In this document: positions 22,986-33,583 of the stretch, piece by piece
Layout of the letters: each line of letters begins with the position of its first letter
Position numbering within the stretch: the first letter of the stretch is position 1
Assembly (NCBI RefSeq): GCF_000372725.1
Contig: NW_005201183.1
Coordinates: 266,316-317,895, forward strand
DNA: 51,580 nt
Direction of reading: 5' to 3'
Source of the DNA: Emiliania huxleyi CCMP1516
Lineage: Eukaryota > Haptophyta > Isochrysidales > Noelaerhabdaceae
Program-made: the position numbers and the translations under genes
The notes under the pieces: generated by a model
The model's database searches: none
The model's input: only the letters and a program-made list of their open reading frames with translations
What the model was told of the DNA's origin: nothing

Positions 22986-25113
22986 TCAGGCAAACAGGTT
23001 GCCCACGCCCTTGACGAGCGCGGCGTCGACGCGCACGAGCGACGGGTCAGCGGCGATCGCCTCGACGAGCGGCTTGATGGTGTAGAGGAAGGGGAGGTCA
23101 CCCGTCTTGGCATACGTGTCGTCGAACGCCCACATCTTGTCCGTGGCACCCGCCGGGCCCGAGCGGCCCCAGAACTCGACGCTGACGGGGTTGCCGGAGG
23201 CATCGGTGCCGACGGGGACCGTCACCTTGGGGACAGGGATGTTCTTGTACGCGCAGTACGCCACGAAGTTGCAGAGCGAGACTGACGAGTCGTAGGTGGT
23301 CACGCCGTCAAGACGCTGCGAGAGGGTGGAGCCCGCCATGCCCTCGTAGGTGAAGGCGTCGCAGAACTGCGCGGGCGTGAAGATGACGTCGACGCCCCAC
23401 GTGTCGAAGTACCTGGTTGGGGGGGGCTGGCGGCTGTGAATCACACGATGAAGGACCGGGGCGCGTGGTGAGAGGGGGACATGGAGGGGAGCGGCCCACG
23501 AGTTCCACACGTCGATGGTGTCGAGGTAGTACGGGCCGATGCCGAAGCGGAATCGAGTCTCGTCGGTCACGTCGCCGATTGTGAGGAAGCCGCCCGGGCC
23601 ATGCCCCGCCCCGGCCGTGTAGATGTCGTCCGTGATGTCCTTCAGAGCGACGGTAGTGTTGAGGTAGCCGCGCACCCACTCGGCCACCTGGCCCGAGAAG
23701 GAATGGAAGGTCGCGAGGAACACGTCGTAGGGGGCGCCGTTGACGTCGCCGACGCAGAGCATGTTGTCCGCCACATCGTTCCGCCCGTTACCGTCGGCGT
23801 CTAGCCACTCCTTGTCGATTATCGTTGCGCCCGCCGCCGTCATCGCGGCGATCGACGCGTCGTACTTGGCCATGATGCCCTCGGACACGGTGAGCTTGGA
23901 CGGGTAGGTGGGCCAGCCTGCCGGCACCACAAAAATGACACGCTTTCCTCTCTACGTGCACGAATACAGGGGCGGGGGGCGGGGCGGGCATCGGCTCGCC
24001 ATAATTGTTGCAGCCGTCGAAGGTGTACATCTCAACGAACGGGTACTTTGGCACGCCCACCTTGATCTGTCCGATGGTCTTGGCTGCTAACGCGGCCGCG
24101 GCGTGCTCGGCCTGGATCCCCACGAAGGCTGCGTCGAACGCCAGGATGTCGGAGAAGGTGCGCGTGTTGATACCTACCTGGTCGTTGGTGTAGGACATAC
24201 CTGGGTTGCCGTGGTTCGGGTAGTGGTTGCGCGACGGGTCGTAGCCAAAGTTGTGGTTTTGGTACGAGGGGTGGCGGGTGGAGCCGCCCGTGTCCTCGGT
24301 GAAGGCGACCGGCGCGATGTACGAAGCGACGGCTGAGCCCGAACCGCCTGATGAGCCGCCGACCGTGAGCGCGTGGTCGTAAGGGTTGAGGGTGCAGCCG
24401 TTGGCGTAGTTGCACGTCACCCACGAAGCGGCGAACTCGGGCACATTAGTTTTGGCGAAAACGATGCCGCCGTGCTCCTTGACGAGCGCCGGCGTGCCAG
24501 CGTCTTTGACCGCCTTCTTGTCGTGCAGCACGCCAACGCCGGCCGACGACGGGAAGTCGATGGTGGCCATGGTGCCCTTCATGGGCACGGGGAGGCAGTA
24601 GAGCGGTGCAATGGAGTCGACGCCCTCGGTGGCAACCTGTGGTGGGCCGCGGGGGCAGTGACAGAGAGTGCAAAACGGAGTGTGGCGGCGGCCGTCACTG
24701 TTCACCTTGGCATCGAGCGCGGCCGCGGCCGCCATGACCACGTCCATCTGGTCGGGCATGTTGTCCCAGTACATGAACTGGCCCATGTACTTGTAATGCT
24801 TGGCGCGCATCGTGAGCACCTCGGCGTACTCAACGCACGTCACCGAGCCTGCCGCCCGTGCTGCCATAAACTCCTGCGCTGTCATCTTGGCAAGCTCGAT
24901 CTGGCGGGCCGTCATCGCCGGTGGGCCCGCCATTGGGATGCTTGCCACGTTGTCCACAAACCACGATGCGACCTCCGGGCTCGCCGCCGACTCCTTGCTG
25001 AGAGGGGTAGGGAATGTGGCCTTGATCTCGGGCTTCGAGAGGCGATTGTCAGCAGGGCAGTCGTCAGGCACAGGGGCAAAGCCCGTTGAGGCGTGGACGA
25101 GGAGCGCGAGCAT
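22986..25113 (-). CDS. Amidase-signature family hydrolase, probably secreted
   Basis: Four exons, minus strand: 25113-24706, 24636-24000, 23917-23509, 23412-22986; 626 residues. Amidase-signature enzymes hydrolyse amide bonds with a Ser-cisSer-Lys triad. The lysine is in PVPMKGTM (Lys156), the glycine/serine signature is GGSSGGSGSAVASY (from about 229), and the nucleophile is in EDTGGSTRHP (Ser255). Downstream blocks include IKVGVPKYPFVEMYTFDG, YFDTWGVDVIFTPAQFCDAF and VPVGTDASGNPVSVEFWG. A hydrophobic start MLALLVHASTGFAP suggests a signal peptide. Introns are 69, 82 and 96 nt, with GT, GC (GCGAGC) and GT donors; each join keeps the family alignment continuous. An upstream in-frame Met at 25182 is less likely because it would bury the signal peptide. 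The substrate cannot be told from sequence. Confidence 0.87.
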
Positions 25114-25994
25114 GGTATCTGCGGCGGATGAGAGACGCGGGCAGTCGTCATGACATCGCCGATGTGTGCTGGTCGCGCTCACACTGGCAGCGCTGTGGCG
25201 GCCGCGGACCTGAACGCTCGAAGCGGGCGAGACACGGGGGTGTGGCGAGAGGGGTACAGGCTGTCATTGATTGCAGGCGTCTTCTTCTTTGTTTGTTCAC
25301 AGCACCTCGTGAATAAACGAGTATATTGTAGCGGTGCATTGATTGAATGAAAGTTCGCGGAATGTGGGGTGAACAGCACCGCTCTGAGTTCTCTCTTCTT
25401 GAGTTCTGTGTCGGGTTAGTGACGAGGGGTGAGGGGACGGATTCATTTTTGCGGAAGAACCCTCCACACCCAAGATCGTGCAGGGCGGGGGACACATGTC
25501 ACTAAAATTCCATTCTCGTCTTTACACAGAGAATGGGGTTTGTGGAGCGTCCAGGGATGTCCAGAAGGTCCAGAAGGTGTCCAGAAGATGTCCAGAAGGT
25601 GTCCAGAAGATGTCCAGAAGGTGTCCAGAAGGTTGGAAAAGAATGTGGGAACGTCTAGAGGGTCCTCTGCAGGTGTTCAGAAGGCCTCAGGTGTTCTACC
25701 GAAGGTCTCACTCAGTCAGGTTAAGCCGTAGGTCACACGTGTCTCAAAGAGTCGCCTCCACGAGTGAGCAACCCAGTCAGTCATGGGCTTTGAAAAGTAG
25801 ACATTGTGGTTTGCTGGTGAAGGCCTGCGGGCCTTCTGGACATTCTGGACATTTGCTAAAGCTTGCTAAAGCACCTTCTGGACATTCTGGACATTTGCTA
25901 AAGCTTGCTAAGCACCTTCCTACCCAACCGACCGCGTGAGATAGGGTGCTGACCTTTCTCTCCGAGGCTCGCCGTGGCCCCACACGGCGGCCTC
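25114..25994. other. Intergenic with GTCCAGAAG minisatellite and foldback
   Basis: Between 25548 and 25640 the unit GTCCAGAAGGT or GTCCAGAAGAT repeats about eight times. At 25828-25920 the complement (CCTTCTGGACATTCTGGACA) occurs in two tandem copies with TTTGCTAAAGCTTGCTAA, so the region can fold back. A copy of the 17.7-kb dispersed repeat body lies at 25471-25535. No gene is seen. Confidence 0.55.
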
Positions 25995-26890
25995 TGCTCG
26001 CGTTTTCGAGCCAGGACCTTCGTCCGGGCCCACGGCCGGCACGCCATCATCGATTCCGCGCGCTCGGCCTCCACCGGCTTGCTGTGCGGACGGCTTCTTG
26101 TGGCTCTCGTCGAGAGCGTTTTGGCGGCCCGCCGGGGGAGAGAATATGTGTCGTCTGATGTGTCACTGTGTACGTCATATCAGTCTTGATAACAAGCACG
26201 GTCGATCCGTCGAAGCGATATACTCGTCACGTCACGCTGGACGGCTTGCACGGAGCTCTGTGCCGGCACACAGGAAGAGCCGTGCGGCAAGAAGGAAGAA
26301 GAGCTCGATGGGGAGCGAGAACCGTCAAAGGTGCTCACGCAGGTTTCGGACGTCCGTCATGGTGCGGTCAGTTCCCCCCAGGTTTGACCGCGCAGGTCTC
26401 AAAACTCGTCGAGCACTCGTAGCCTTTCTGCGCCTCTCTGCATGCTGCCGGCTCGGGAAGAGCATATTTTGGAAGATATCTCAACGAGATCCGACGTCTG
26501 CGCGGTCATTGTTGGGGCGATCTTACCGTGTTATGACGGAGTCCTGATACCTCTCGGAGCACCTCTAACGGTTCTCGCTCCCTGTCGAGCTCTTCTTGCC
26601 GGACGGCTCTTCCTGTTTTGCGGGGTGCGCTGAGCTTCGTGTCAAGCTCCGAGGGCAACGGAAACGAGTGCATCGCTTCGGATAGACCGACTGTGCTTGT
26701 TACCAAGACCGATCTCACGTACACAGTTACACTCAAGACGTTCTGTACTCTCCCATCCGACAACCGGCAAGACGCTGTCGATAGCCAGCCGCTCTTGCGG
26801 CAGCCGGCAGCGGAGACTGAGCGCGTCGGGCGAGTGGAAATCGAGATGGCGTGCCGGTCATGGGCCCGGACGCCATGAGGTGAGCGTCGT
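25995..26890. repeat. Diverged inverted duplication of about 400 bp
   Basis: The plus strand from about 25995-26400 matches the minus strand of about 26890-26500. Shared pieces include CGGCACGCCATC, ACTGTGTACGT, TAACAAGCAC, AGGAAGAGCCGT and GGGAGCGAGAACCGT. In both arms one frame reads a related peptide (YVISVLITSTVDPS versus YVRSVLVTSTVGLS, then TGRAVRQE), so an old coding sequence was probably duplicated. Neither arm has an intact gene. Confidence 0.7.
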
Positions 26891-27267
26891 GCGTTTTGCC
26901 GCCGCGTGCCGCCGCTGCGCCGACTGGCTCCCGGTTCGAATCGTCCTTCGCGGAGCGAACGCGGCGACACGGGCGCACGTCGCGCGCGTGTGCGCCTGCG
27001 ACAAGACGAGACGAGAAGAGAAGGAGAAGTAGACGGTTGGTGTTTTTGCTGCCGCGGCCGCGCCGTGAGCTCGCGTCTGTTTTGGCGCCGACGACGCGAC
27101 GCGCCCCGCCGCGTGAGATGGCGCTGCCGCGGAGTCGGCGCCGCGATCAACCGCGCGCCAGCGGCGAGCGGCGCAGCGCGGCCACCATGCGGCGCGACGT
27201 GCCCGCCGAAGCTTGGGTTTTTTTGTTTTACATTCTTTTCCTCGCACGTAAAATTCTTTTCCTCGCG

Positions 27268-28695
27268 ATGTCCACCCCAACGCGCCGCTCGCGCCGCTCG
27301 CGCCGCCTCGCCGCCTCCGCCGCCCCCTCGCCAGACACGCCGCCGCCCGCCCGCCTCCTCGACCTCCCCACGGAGCTCCTCGTGCGCGCCCTCTCTCGCT
27401 GCGACCCCGCCGACATCGCTCGCGTCGCGGCCGTCTCGCTGCTCTTCCACGCCCCACTCGCGCTAGAGGCCATCCGCTTGTGGGCGCAAGAGCGCGGCTT
27501 CGAGCTGCCGGCGCAGCCAGAGGGCGAGAGCTGCGCCTTGCGGTGGCTATGCCTTGCTGCGCTGCTGTGCGAGTCCAACCCGCCGGCGAGGGCGGCGGCA
27601 GGCCAGTACCACAGCCTCTTCATTGATAGCGAGGGGCGGCTCTCGTGTTGCGGCTCAGCGCCGCCCTACGCCCCAGGCCTCCTTGGCCAGGGCGAGGGTG
27701 TGACGCGGCTCAATACGCCGACCCGCCTCACGTCGACGGTGAGCGGCGAGCGCGCCGTGAGCGTGTCGGCTGGAGCAAACCACAGCCTCTCCCTCACCGC
27801 TGACGGCGCCGTTTGGAGCTGGGGCCAGGGAGGCTTGGGCGCGCTGGGCCACGGCGACTGGCAGGACCAGCTGCTGCCAAAGGAGGTCGAGGCCTTCGCT
27901 GATCAGCGCGTCGTCGCTCTGTCGGCGGGAGGGGTGCACAGCCTCGCCCTCGCCGCCGACGGCTCTGTCTGGAGCTGGGGCGGTGGAGACGATGGCAAGC
28001 TGGGCCACGGCGACCAGCAGAGCCAGCTGCTGCCGAAGAAGATCGAGGCCTTTGCTGACCAGCGCGTCGTCGTTGTGTCGGCTGGAGGCCAGCACAGCCT
28101 CGCCCTCACCACTGACGGAGCCGTCTGGAGCTGGGGCTATGGAACCTCTGGCCGGCTGGGCCACGGCAACCAGCAGAATTAGCTGCTGCCGAAGAAAGTA
28201 GAGGCGCTGGCTGGCCAGCGCGTCGTCGCTGTGTCGGCTGGAGCATACCACAGCCTCGCCCTCACCGCCAACGGCAGTGTCTGGAGCTGGGGCTATGGAG
28301 CCTTTGGCATGCTGGGCCACGGCGACGAGCAGCACCGGCTTCTGCCAAAGAAGATCGAGACCTTGGCTGGCCAGCGCGTCGTTGCCGTGTCGGCTGGAGG
28401 CGGGTACAGCCTCGCCATCACCGCCGACGGTAGCGTCTGGAGCTGGGGCAATGGGTACCATGGCCGGTTGGGCCACAGCGACCAGCAGAACCAGCTGCAG
28501 CCAAAGAAGGTCGAGGCCTTTGCCGGCCAGCGCGTCGTCGCTCTGTCGGCTGGAGATAAGCACAGCCTCGCCCGCACCGCCGACGGCCCCATTTTCACGT
28601 GGGGCAAGGGCGAGGACGCCTACCTAGGCCACGGAGAGGACCTGTCGAACCAGCTGCTGCCCAAGAAGATCGAGACGTGGGCGCCGGGCCAGTGA
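27268..28695 (+). pseudogene. F-box/RCC1-repeat gene interrupted by an in-frame TAG
   Basis: From the ATG at 27268 the frame encodes an F-box (LLDLPTELLVRALSRCDPAD, about residues 30-75) and then RCC1 repeats, the layout of a substrate receptor for SCF ubiquitin ligases. RCC1 repeats run to 28695 and total about seven blades, the number expected for a complete propeller. Codon 305 (28180-28182) is TAG where every neighbouring repeat has CAG in the motif QNQLLP, so a single C-to-T change stops the frame; the same frame stays open for another 170 codons. The gene is therefore a recent pseudogene, a readthrough gene, a gene with a short intron removing the stop, or a sequence error. It is paralogous to 41-898. 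CCTCGCACGTAAAATTCTTT-type pyrimidine tracts lie just upstream of the start. Confidence 0.85.
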
Positions 28696-29290
28696 GAGGG
28701 GAATCGTGAGTGAGCTGCAAGCCTGCCTCTCGGGACTCGGCTACCTTGGTGGGGAAGGCGGCGGGCCGCTGAGGGAAGACGGCCTAACTCGCTCGCTGCA
28801 TATAGTAGCGATGAGCTCACTAGCTAGAGCTCGCACTAGAGGCCGTCATCGCATTCGCCCTGGGACTCAGCGCTGACTTCTGACTGTCGTTGCTGTCTAT
28901 CCCTTCCTCGACTGTCTGTGCTTGTGCGTCTTGGGTCCGGGGTTGTGTTTTGTCTGAACGGCGGTGCATACACACAGTGAAATGGTTTCTTTCTTCTTTG
29001 TCCCCTGCCCAGTGTTGAAAGATAAAGCCCGGCGTTGCCTGACCGTGAAAGGAGCTGGAGGTTGACCGTGAACTCGCGCACGGCGCACTTGGAGCACGGG
29101 GGGAGCGCGAATTGGTCTTGCCCAACCCCTCATCTCGCGCTGGGGGCCCCTGCGCTCCGAATGCCGCCCTCCAAGCTCTTTTCGAGGCACTGCACGCGCG
29201 CGACGCCAAGCGCGTGAAGCATCTCGTGTCGAAGGTCTCGCACAATCGCTTAACTGATTTCAAATAGGAATATTCCTACCCTTTCGCAGC
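28696..29290. repeat. Dispersed repeats downstream of the F-box/RCC1 gene
   Basis: GAGCTCACTAGCTA with a TATATAG element (28797-28840) recurs at 30197-30261. The segment 28842-28936 (from GCCGTCATCGCATTCGCCCT to GCTTGTGCGTCTTGGGTCC) recurs in the same direction at 31418-31515. The following sequence to 29270 contains a broken frame (ALFEALHARDAKRVKHLVSK, stopped by TAG) that continues the relic described next. Confidence 0.7.
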
Positions 29291-30160
29291 CGTGTGCTCT
29301 TGCGACGACATCTTCTCACGCGTGATCGGTGATGCGCTGCACGCGGGGCTGCGCGGCAAGGAGGAGCCGCGCAAGATCTTCAGCGCCGTCATCCCGCCTG
29401 TCACACTCAACGGCACAGCTGGCACGCGCGGTAAGAACGGCATCGTGCCGGATGGGCGCCTGCACTGCAAGCTGCGCGAGTCCCGCACGGCACGCTGCAC
29501 GGGCACACGAGGCCAGGCGCATCCGTCTGTCCGGTGGCGCGGCACGACAGTGCAGCGCGGGCCCGAGCAGCCGCCGGCGGAGCACCTTCTCGAGGGCAAG
29601 ACCATCCACCGCGGCGGGCCTCACTACATGAGCGCTCGGGCGCGCGACGATGGCCAGGGCGGCGCTGTCGCCGACAGGGCGAACCTGGTCCAGCGCGACT
29701 ACGAGGCGCGGGCGGCGGCGCTCGATGCCGAGCCGCACGTGCAGGCATGGAACAACGGCTCGAGGGACGACGTGTCCTCCGTGCTGCGCTCGTTTGGCAC
29801 CGTGCGCAGCCTCGTTGTCGGGGCCTACGCGGAGGCGTCGGACGACCTGCACCAGCTGTTCGACTGTGTGGTGGAGTCGGCATCCAAGCAGCACTGGAGG
29901 CGGATCGGCGCGCGTAGCGCGAGGGAGGCGCGGTCCTACTTCGCTACGACGCTGCGGCGGGCGTGGGGCGGCACTTTGCGCGCGAGTTCGCGCGGCACCG
30001 CCTCCGACGCGTGGTGTTCGTGGGGGGCCCGCGGCGACAGCCGGGCAGGCCTCTCGCGACGGCCGACGGCGACTGGCCGGCGCTGTCGGCGGGCGAGTTT
30101 GCGGCGCACGCGCTGCGCGTAGGCGGCGCGTGGGCGGGTGGCCCGCCCGGCCGATGAGCA
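29100..30160 (+). pseudogene. Degenerate coding relic, probably retroelement-derived
   Basis: A once-continuous coding sequence on the plus strand: NAALQALFEALHARDAKRVK, a TAG stop, then AVCSCDDIFSRVIGDALHAG, then DRANLVQRDYEARAAALDAE, then SLVVGAYAEASDDLHQLFDC and HWRRIGARSAREARSYFATT. Near 29963 the frame shifts by one, after which GRHFAREFARHRLRRVVFVG continues. The stop and the frameshift mark it as dead. The pattern VVGAYAEASDDLH with a downstream HW(R)xxGARS block resembles, to my recollection, sequences accompanying reverse-transcriptase genes in algae; this assignment is uncertain. It lies in a cluster of other retroelement fragments. Confidence 0.5.
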
Positions 30161-30388
30161 CCGGACGCGAGGGTCGGTCGGCTCCTAACTAACTAGCTGT
30201 ATATAGTCGCGATTTGCCGGCGTGCGTATGAGCTCACTAGCTATAGAGCTCACACTAGAGGCTGTGCGCAAGAGGAGCGGTAGCGCCTGAGCTCCCAGGC
30301 GGCTGCGCCGGCCGCGCGGGCCGTGGGCGCAGCGTGGGGCCGGGAGCGGCCTGCTCCGTGCTCATGTGTCCAGCGTCTCTAGACGATT

Positions 30389-31413
30389 ACAAAGGATCGG
30401 ACGTCACGCACATTTTGACAGGGACGTCGGAAATCGGACACATCCACTGGGACGAGTCAATTCATTCACTAGAATGACTAGAAAGGGCACCCATGGGGGG
30501 TGATCGCATCCCCCCCAATGGCGGCGGGCGCCGCAGAGCCGGCATTGTGGAGTCAATCCCCCCCATTGCGCGCGCGCGCATTGGTGGCGAAGTCGACGCT
30601 GCGCCTCAGCTTGTCGCGCGCGACCCACTTGGTGAGGAAGTCGGCGGGCATGAGGTCGTCTGCGATCTTGACGACGCGGCACTCGCCCTCGGCCATGCGG
30701 CGCTGGAGCGTGTGGTACCGGCGGAGGAAGTGGCGCGAGCGCGACGCGGACATGGCATTGTTGGCGACGAGGACGTTGGCCTTGTTGTCCGAGAGGATGA
30801 CCGTGGGCCCGGCGGGTGGCGCTCCGAGGGCAAGGAGGACGACGCGCGCGTAAGAGACGTGCTCCCCGGCCTTGGCGGTGGCGATAGCCTCGCACTCGTG
30901 CGACGAGTCGACGATCAGGCCAACCTTCTTCGTGCAGTGGTAGACGGCGGCGCCAAAGCACGTGAGGACGATGCCGTAGAGGTCGAGGTCCCCGTTCCAC
31001 GTGGCGTCGGCGGCGGCAGCGAGATCGGCAGGCGCGTGCGAGTCGAGCCCCGCGATGTGGGCCTGCATGTGCCCCTGAAGCTCGGCGACAGCGCGAGGCC
31101 CGCCGTACGTGATCCCGTCGTCCCTAGCTCGTAGGCCATGTTGAGGGCGGCGCGCGCGACGTCGTAGGCGGCCGGCGGCGGCGCAGACATCACGCACGAG
31201 AGGCGGTGGAGGACCAGACAGAGCTTCGGCTGGACACGCTCGACGAACTTGAGGTGGCCGATGATGCTCTGCGTCCGCACCTGCTGCGGCGTCACAAAGG
31301 ATCGGACGTCACGCACATTTTGACAGGGACGTCGGAAATCGGACACATCCACTGGGACGAGTCAATTCATTCACTAGAATGACTAGAAAGGGCACCCATG
31401 GGGGGTGATCGCA
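30389..31413 (-). mobile_element. Internally deleted Ty1/copia-type retrotransposon flanked by 120-bp identical repeats
   Basis: Two identical 120-bp direct repeats (30389-30508 and 31294-31413) flank a minus-strand coding piece. The piece encodes the end of a copia reverse transcriptase (TPQQVRTQSIIGHLKFVERV, then CVMSAPPPAAYDVARAALNM) and then RNase H (YGIVLTCFGAAVYHCTKKVG, TVILSDNKANVLVANNAMS, SRSRHFLRRYHTLQRR, DDLMPADFLTKWVARDKLRR), which match the copia signatures for the DN, SR-KH and AD-TKP-type blocks. A -1/+1 frame change near 31140 breaks it. Two GGGGGGG-containing purine tracts precede the left repeat in element sense, as a polypurine tract should before a 3' LTR. Integrase, gag and most of RT are missing, so this is a deleted remnant; the 120-bp repeats are probably LTR parts. 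Confidence 0.75.
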
Positions 31414-31532
31414 GGCTGCCGTCATCGCATTCGCCCTGGGACCCAGCGCTGACTTCTGACTGTCGATGCTGTCTCTCCCTTCTCGACTGTCTGAGCTTGT
31501 GCGTCTTGGGTCCTGTGTGAAACAACGGCACC

Positions 31533-31709
31533 ATGTATGCGGCGGCCAACATGGTCCGTGCACGAGCCTGCGGCAAGCTCGTGCTCGGTGACAAGGCGAA
31601 CCCTCAGACGACTTTTCATCTCAACGAGGGGCACGTCACCGACATGTGCGAGATCGGCGGGGACCTGCAGTCCCAGCGCGATGTCCACTACGAAAGTCAA
31701 GGTGCCTAG
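31533..31709 (+). CDS. Small hypothetical ORF
   Basis: A 58-codon frame, MYAAANMVRARACGKLVLGD followed by KANPQTTFHLNEGHVTDMCE. Balanced composition and a normal start make it gene-like, but I recognise no family and the complementary strand is also open. It may be a fragment of the neighbouring retroelements or the first exon of the next gene. Confidence 0.25.
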   Translation: MYAAANMVRARACGKLVLGDKANPQTTFHLNEGHVTDMCEIGGDLQSQRDVHYESQGA

Positions 31710-32239
31710 CGCCCTCACAAAGACCTGAGGCAGGCTGGGCAGGGCTCGCGGCGGCACACGGCGGATGCTGTGCGTCACTGGGCCACAAGTTTGGTTTCGG
31801 CAACACCCTCGACCAAACCTTGCTCAAGGTTCTTGGGTGCAAAGAGCGCGGCCACAAGTCACAGGGCCCGCTCGTCCATGCGACCGGTAAAGGCTGGGTC
31901 AAAGGGCACAAGGGACAGTACTACGACGCGCTCCATGTCAAGAACGGAATCGTCAAAATTTGTCTCGTCGAAAGCCAGGGCGGCATCGCGCCGCCGACCA
32001 AGAGAATCATCTTCAACTTCGCCAAAGAGGTCGGCAGCCCGAGCGCCGTCGACCGCACCGACTACGGCACAGCCTCCGGCAGCGCCCGGGGCTTTGTCCA
32101 GCACCACTCGCAACAGCTCTCGCGCGCCGCCGTCTGTGGCGACGCGCAAAACATCAACAACGCTGCTCGCAACATGCGTGTCGCGCACTCATTCATGACC
32201 GGTCTCAATGCCCCACCCCCCTGCGCGCGGGCCTTCTAG
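31646..32239 (+). CDS. Hypothetical protein
   Basis: The convincing part begins about residue 45 (GHKFGFGNTLDQTLLKVLGC) and continues through HKSQGPLVHATGKGWVKGHK, YYDALHVKNGIVKICLVESQ, GIAPPTKRIIFNFAKEVGSP and GDAQNINNAARNMRVAHSFM to the stop at 32239. Composition is that of a soluble, basic protein and no frame break is seen, unlike the retroelement relics just upstream. I recognise no family. The 5' end is uncertain: residues 1-44 are low-quality and a splice acceptor may precede the conserved part. It could be a host gene or an ORF of a mob­ile element. Confidence 0.45.
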   Translation: MRDRRGPAVPARCPLRKSRCLAPSQRPEAGWAGLAAAHGGCCASLGHKFGFGNTLDQTLLKVLGCKERGHKSQGPLVHATGKGWVKGHKGQYYDALHVKNGIVKICLVESQGGIAPPTKRIIFNFAKEVGSPSAVDRTDYGTASGSARGFVQHHSQQLSRAAVCGDAQNINNAARNMRVAHSFMTGLNAPPPCARAF

Positions 32240-32395
32240 GCCCGCGGGTAGTCTCCCCCCATTCCCAGGGCCTCCAGGGCTCGCACCTCAACCTCCCACA
32301 GACCAGCGCACAGCGCCATCGGACGTATTTTCTTCTCAATAACAAGGCTGTGAATAAGGTGCCGTGAATATGTGCCCGGAAACTCCTCCACGTGA

Positions 32396-33519
32396 ATGAA
32401 GTCACTTCATCGCGCGCCCATCGCGCTGCTCCTCCTCTCCTCCGCAGGCGCGTGCCTGCCGCAAACGCGCGTCGCCGTCTGTGTCGCTGAGAGCAAGTGC
32501 TCCGCCTCCGTCACGCGCCACGGGCCGCTTTCGGCGCTTTCATGCAGCAGCGCACAGACGCACAGAGGGCCACGCACAGAGACAGTCCAGACGGCTCGGC
32601 ACGCCGCGGCCGCGCGCTGACCGCGCGTCCGCCGCGCCCGCAGCGCTGCTCTTCGCCGACGAGGAGATCGACGTCGACCGGACCGACTTTTCTGACCCCG
32701 CGCTCTCTGCTGAGCTCGAGGCCGAGGGCCCGAGCGAGCACGTCGAGTCTGCGGCGCTGCTTCCGGATGCCATCGACGACAGTGCGCGCCGCCGGCCCGC
32801 CTGCGCTTTCGCCGCCGTTGGCCGCCGCCGGTCCCCGCGCAGACGTGCGTCTCTCACGCCTGCCGCCCGCCCGTCTGGCCGCGCGCAGAGGTGGAGATTG
32901 GGGCAAACAACACGCTGCTCATCGCGCTGTCGAACCTGGGCGGCAAGATGTATAACGTGACGCACGTCGACGGCCACCTCGAGGAGCTCGGCTCCGGCAA
33001 GCAGCTCGGCAAGTTTCGCCGGCAGAGCTTTGGCGAGCCTCTCGGCCCGCGCGAGCAGCGCTCGTTCCGGCACCGCCTCCCGCGCCTCCGCTCTTGGCAC
33101 CGCCAAACCCTACCCCTCACACCGACACGGACACCGACCCTAGGTACCTCTTCGTGCCCCCGCTGAGCATCAAGCCCGACGCGTACCGCCTCGTCTTCTC
33201 CATCTACTACCAGAACCGCGACGCCGCCAAGTTTGTGGACGCCATCTTCAACGAGACCGCCAACCTGGTGCCAGCCACCGACCTCGGGATCGACGCCGAC
33301 ATGATGCTGCTCGCGGGCGGCGCGGCGGCGGGCGCGGCGATGCTCTTCGCCATCGGCTACCTGCTCTCCTCGGGCAGCGGGGCGCCGCCGGCCAAGGCCA
33401 AGAAGGCCGCGGCGTCGGCGAAGGCGAGCGGCAACGGCGAGGCGAGCGAATGGCTGCAGGGCACGGCGGCGGGCAGCGAGGGCAAGCCGCGCAGCGGGCG
33501 CTCCAAGAAGCGGTCGTGA
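32396..33519 (+). CDS. SSR1: TRAP-alpha, translocon-associated protein subunit (signal sequence receptor alpha)
   Basis: Four exons: 32396-32447, 32644-32781, 32889-33069, 33144-33519; 248 residues. TRAP-alpha is an ER membrane subunit that binds the Sec61 translocon and ribosome and helps insert certain secretory proteins. The order fits the family: signal peptide (MKSLHRAPIALLLLSSA), an acidic luminal segment (DEEIDVDRTDFSDP), a beta-sandwich domain (VEIGANNTLLIALSNLGG, RSFRYLFVPPLSIKPDAYRL, VFSIYYQNRDAAKFVDAIFN), one membrane helix (about 177-199), and a basic cytosolic tail with SEWLQG and ending SGRSKKRS. The joins were set so that each matches the family alignment: donors are GC (GCGCGT), GT (GTGCGC) and GC (GCACCG). 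The luminal acidic region is shorter than in animals. NNT at the sandwich start and NET are possible glycosylation sites. Confidence 0.87.
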
Positions 33520-33538
33520 AGCGGCCGAGAGAGGGAGG

Positions 33539-33583
<45 letters not shown>

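Noticed and set aside
25550..25920. CRISPR-like regular repeats (GTCCAGAAGGTG)
   Set aside because: Units are contiguous 10-11-bp minisatellite repeats without spacers, in a eukaryotic context.
26925..26960. GGTTCGAATC near 26936 as a tRNA T arm
   Set aside because: Flanking sequence gives neither an acceptor stem nor an anticodon arm.
29316..30161. 281-codon minus-strand ORF opposite the retroelement relic
   Set aside because: Arginine/alanine-rich shadow of the GC-rich plus strand; the plus strand carries the conserved pattern.
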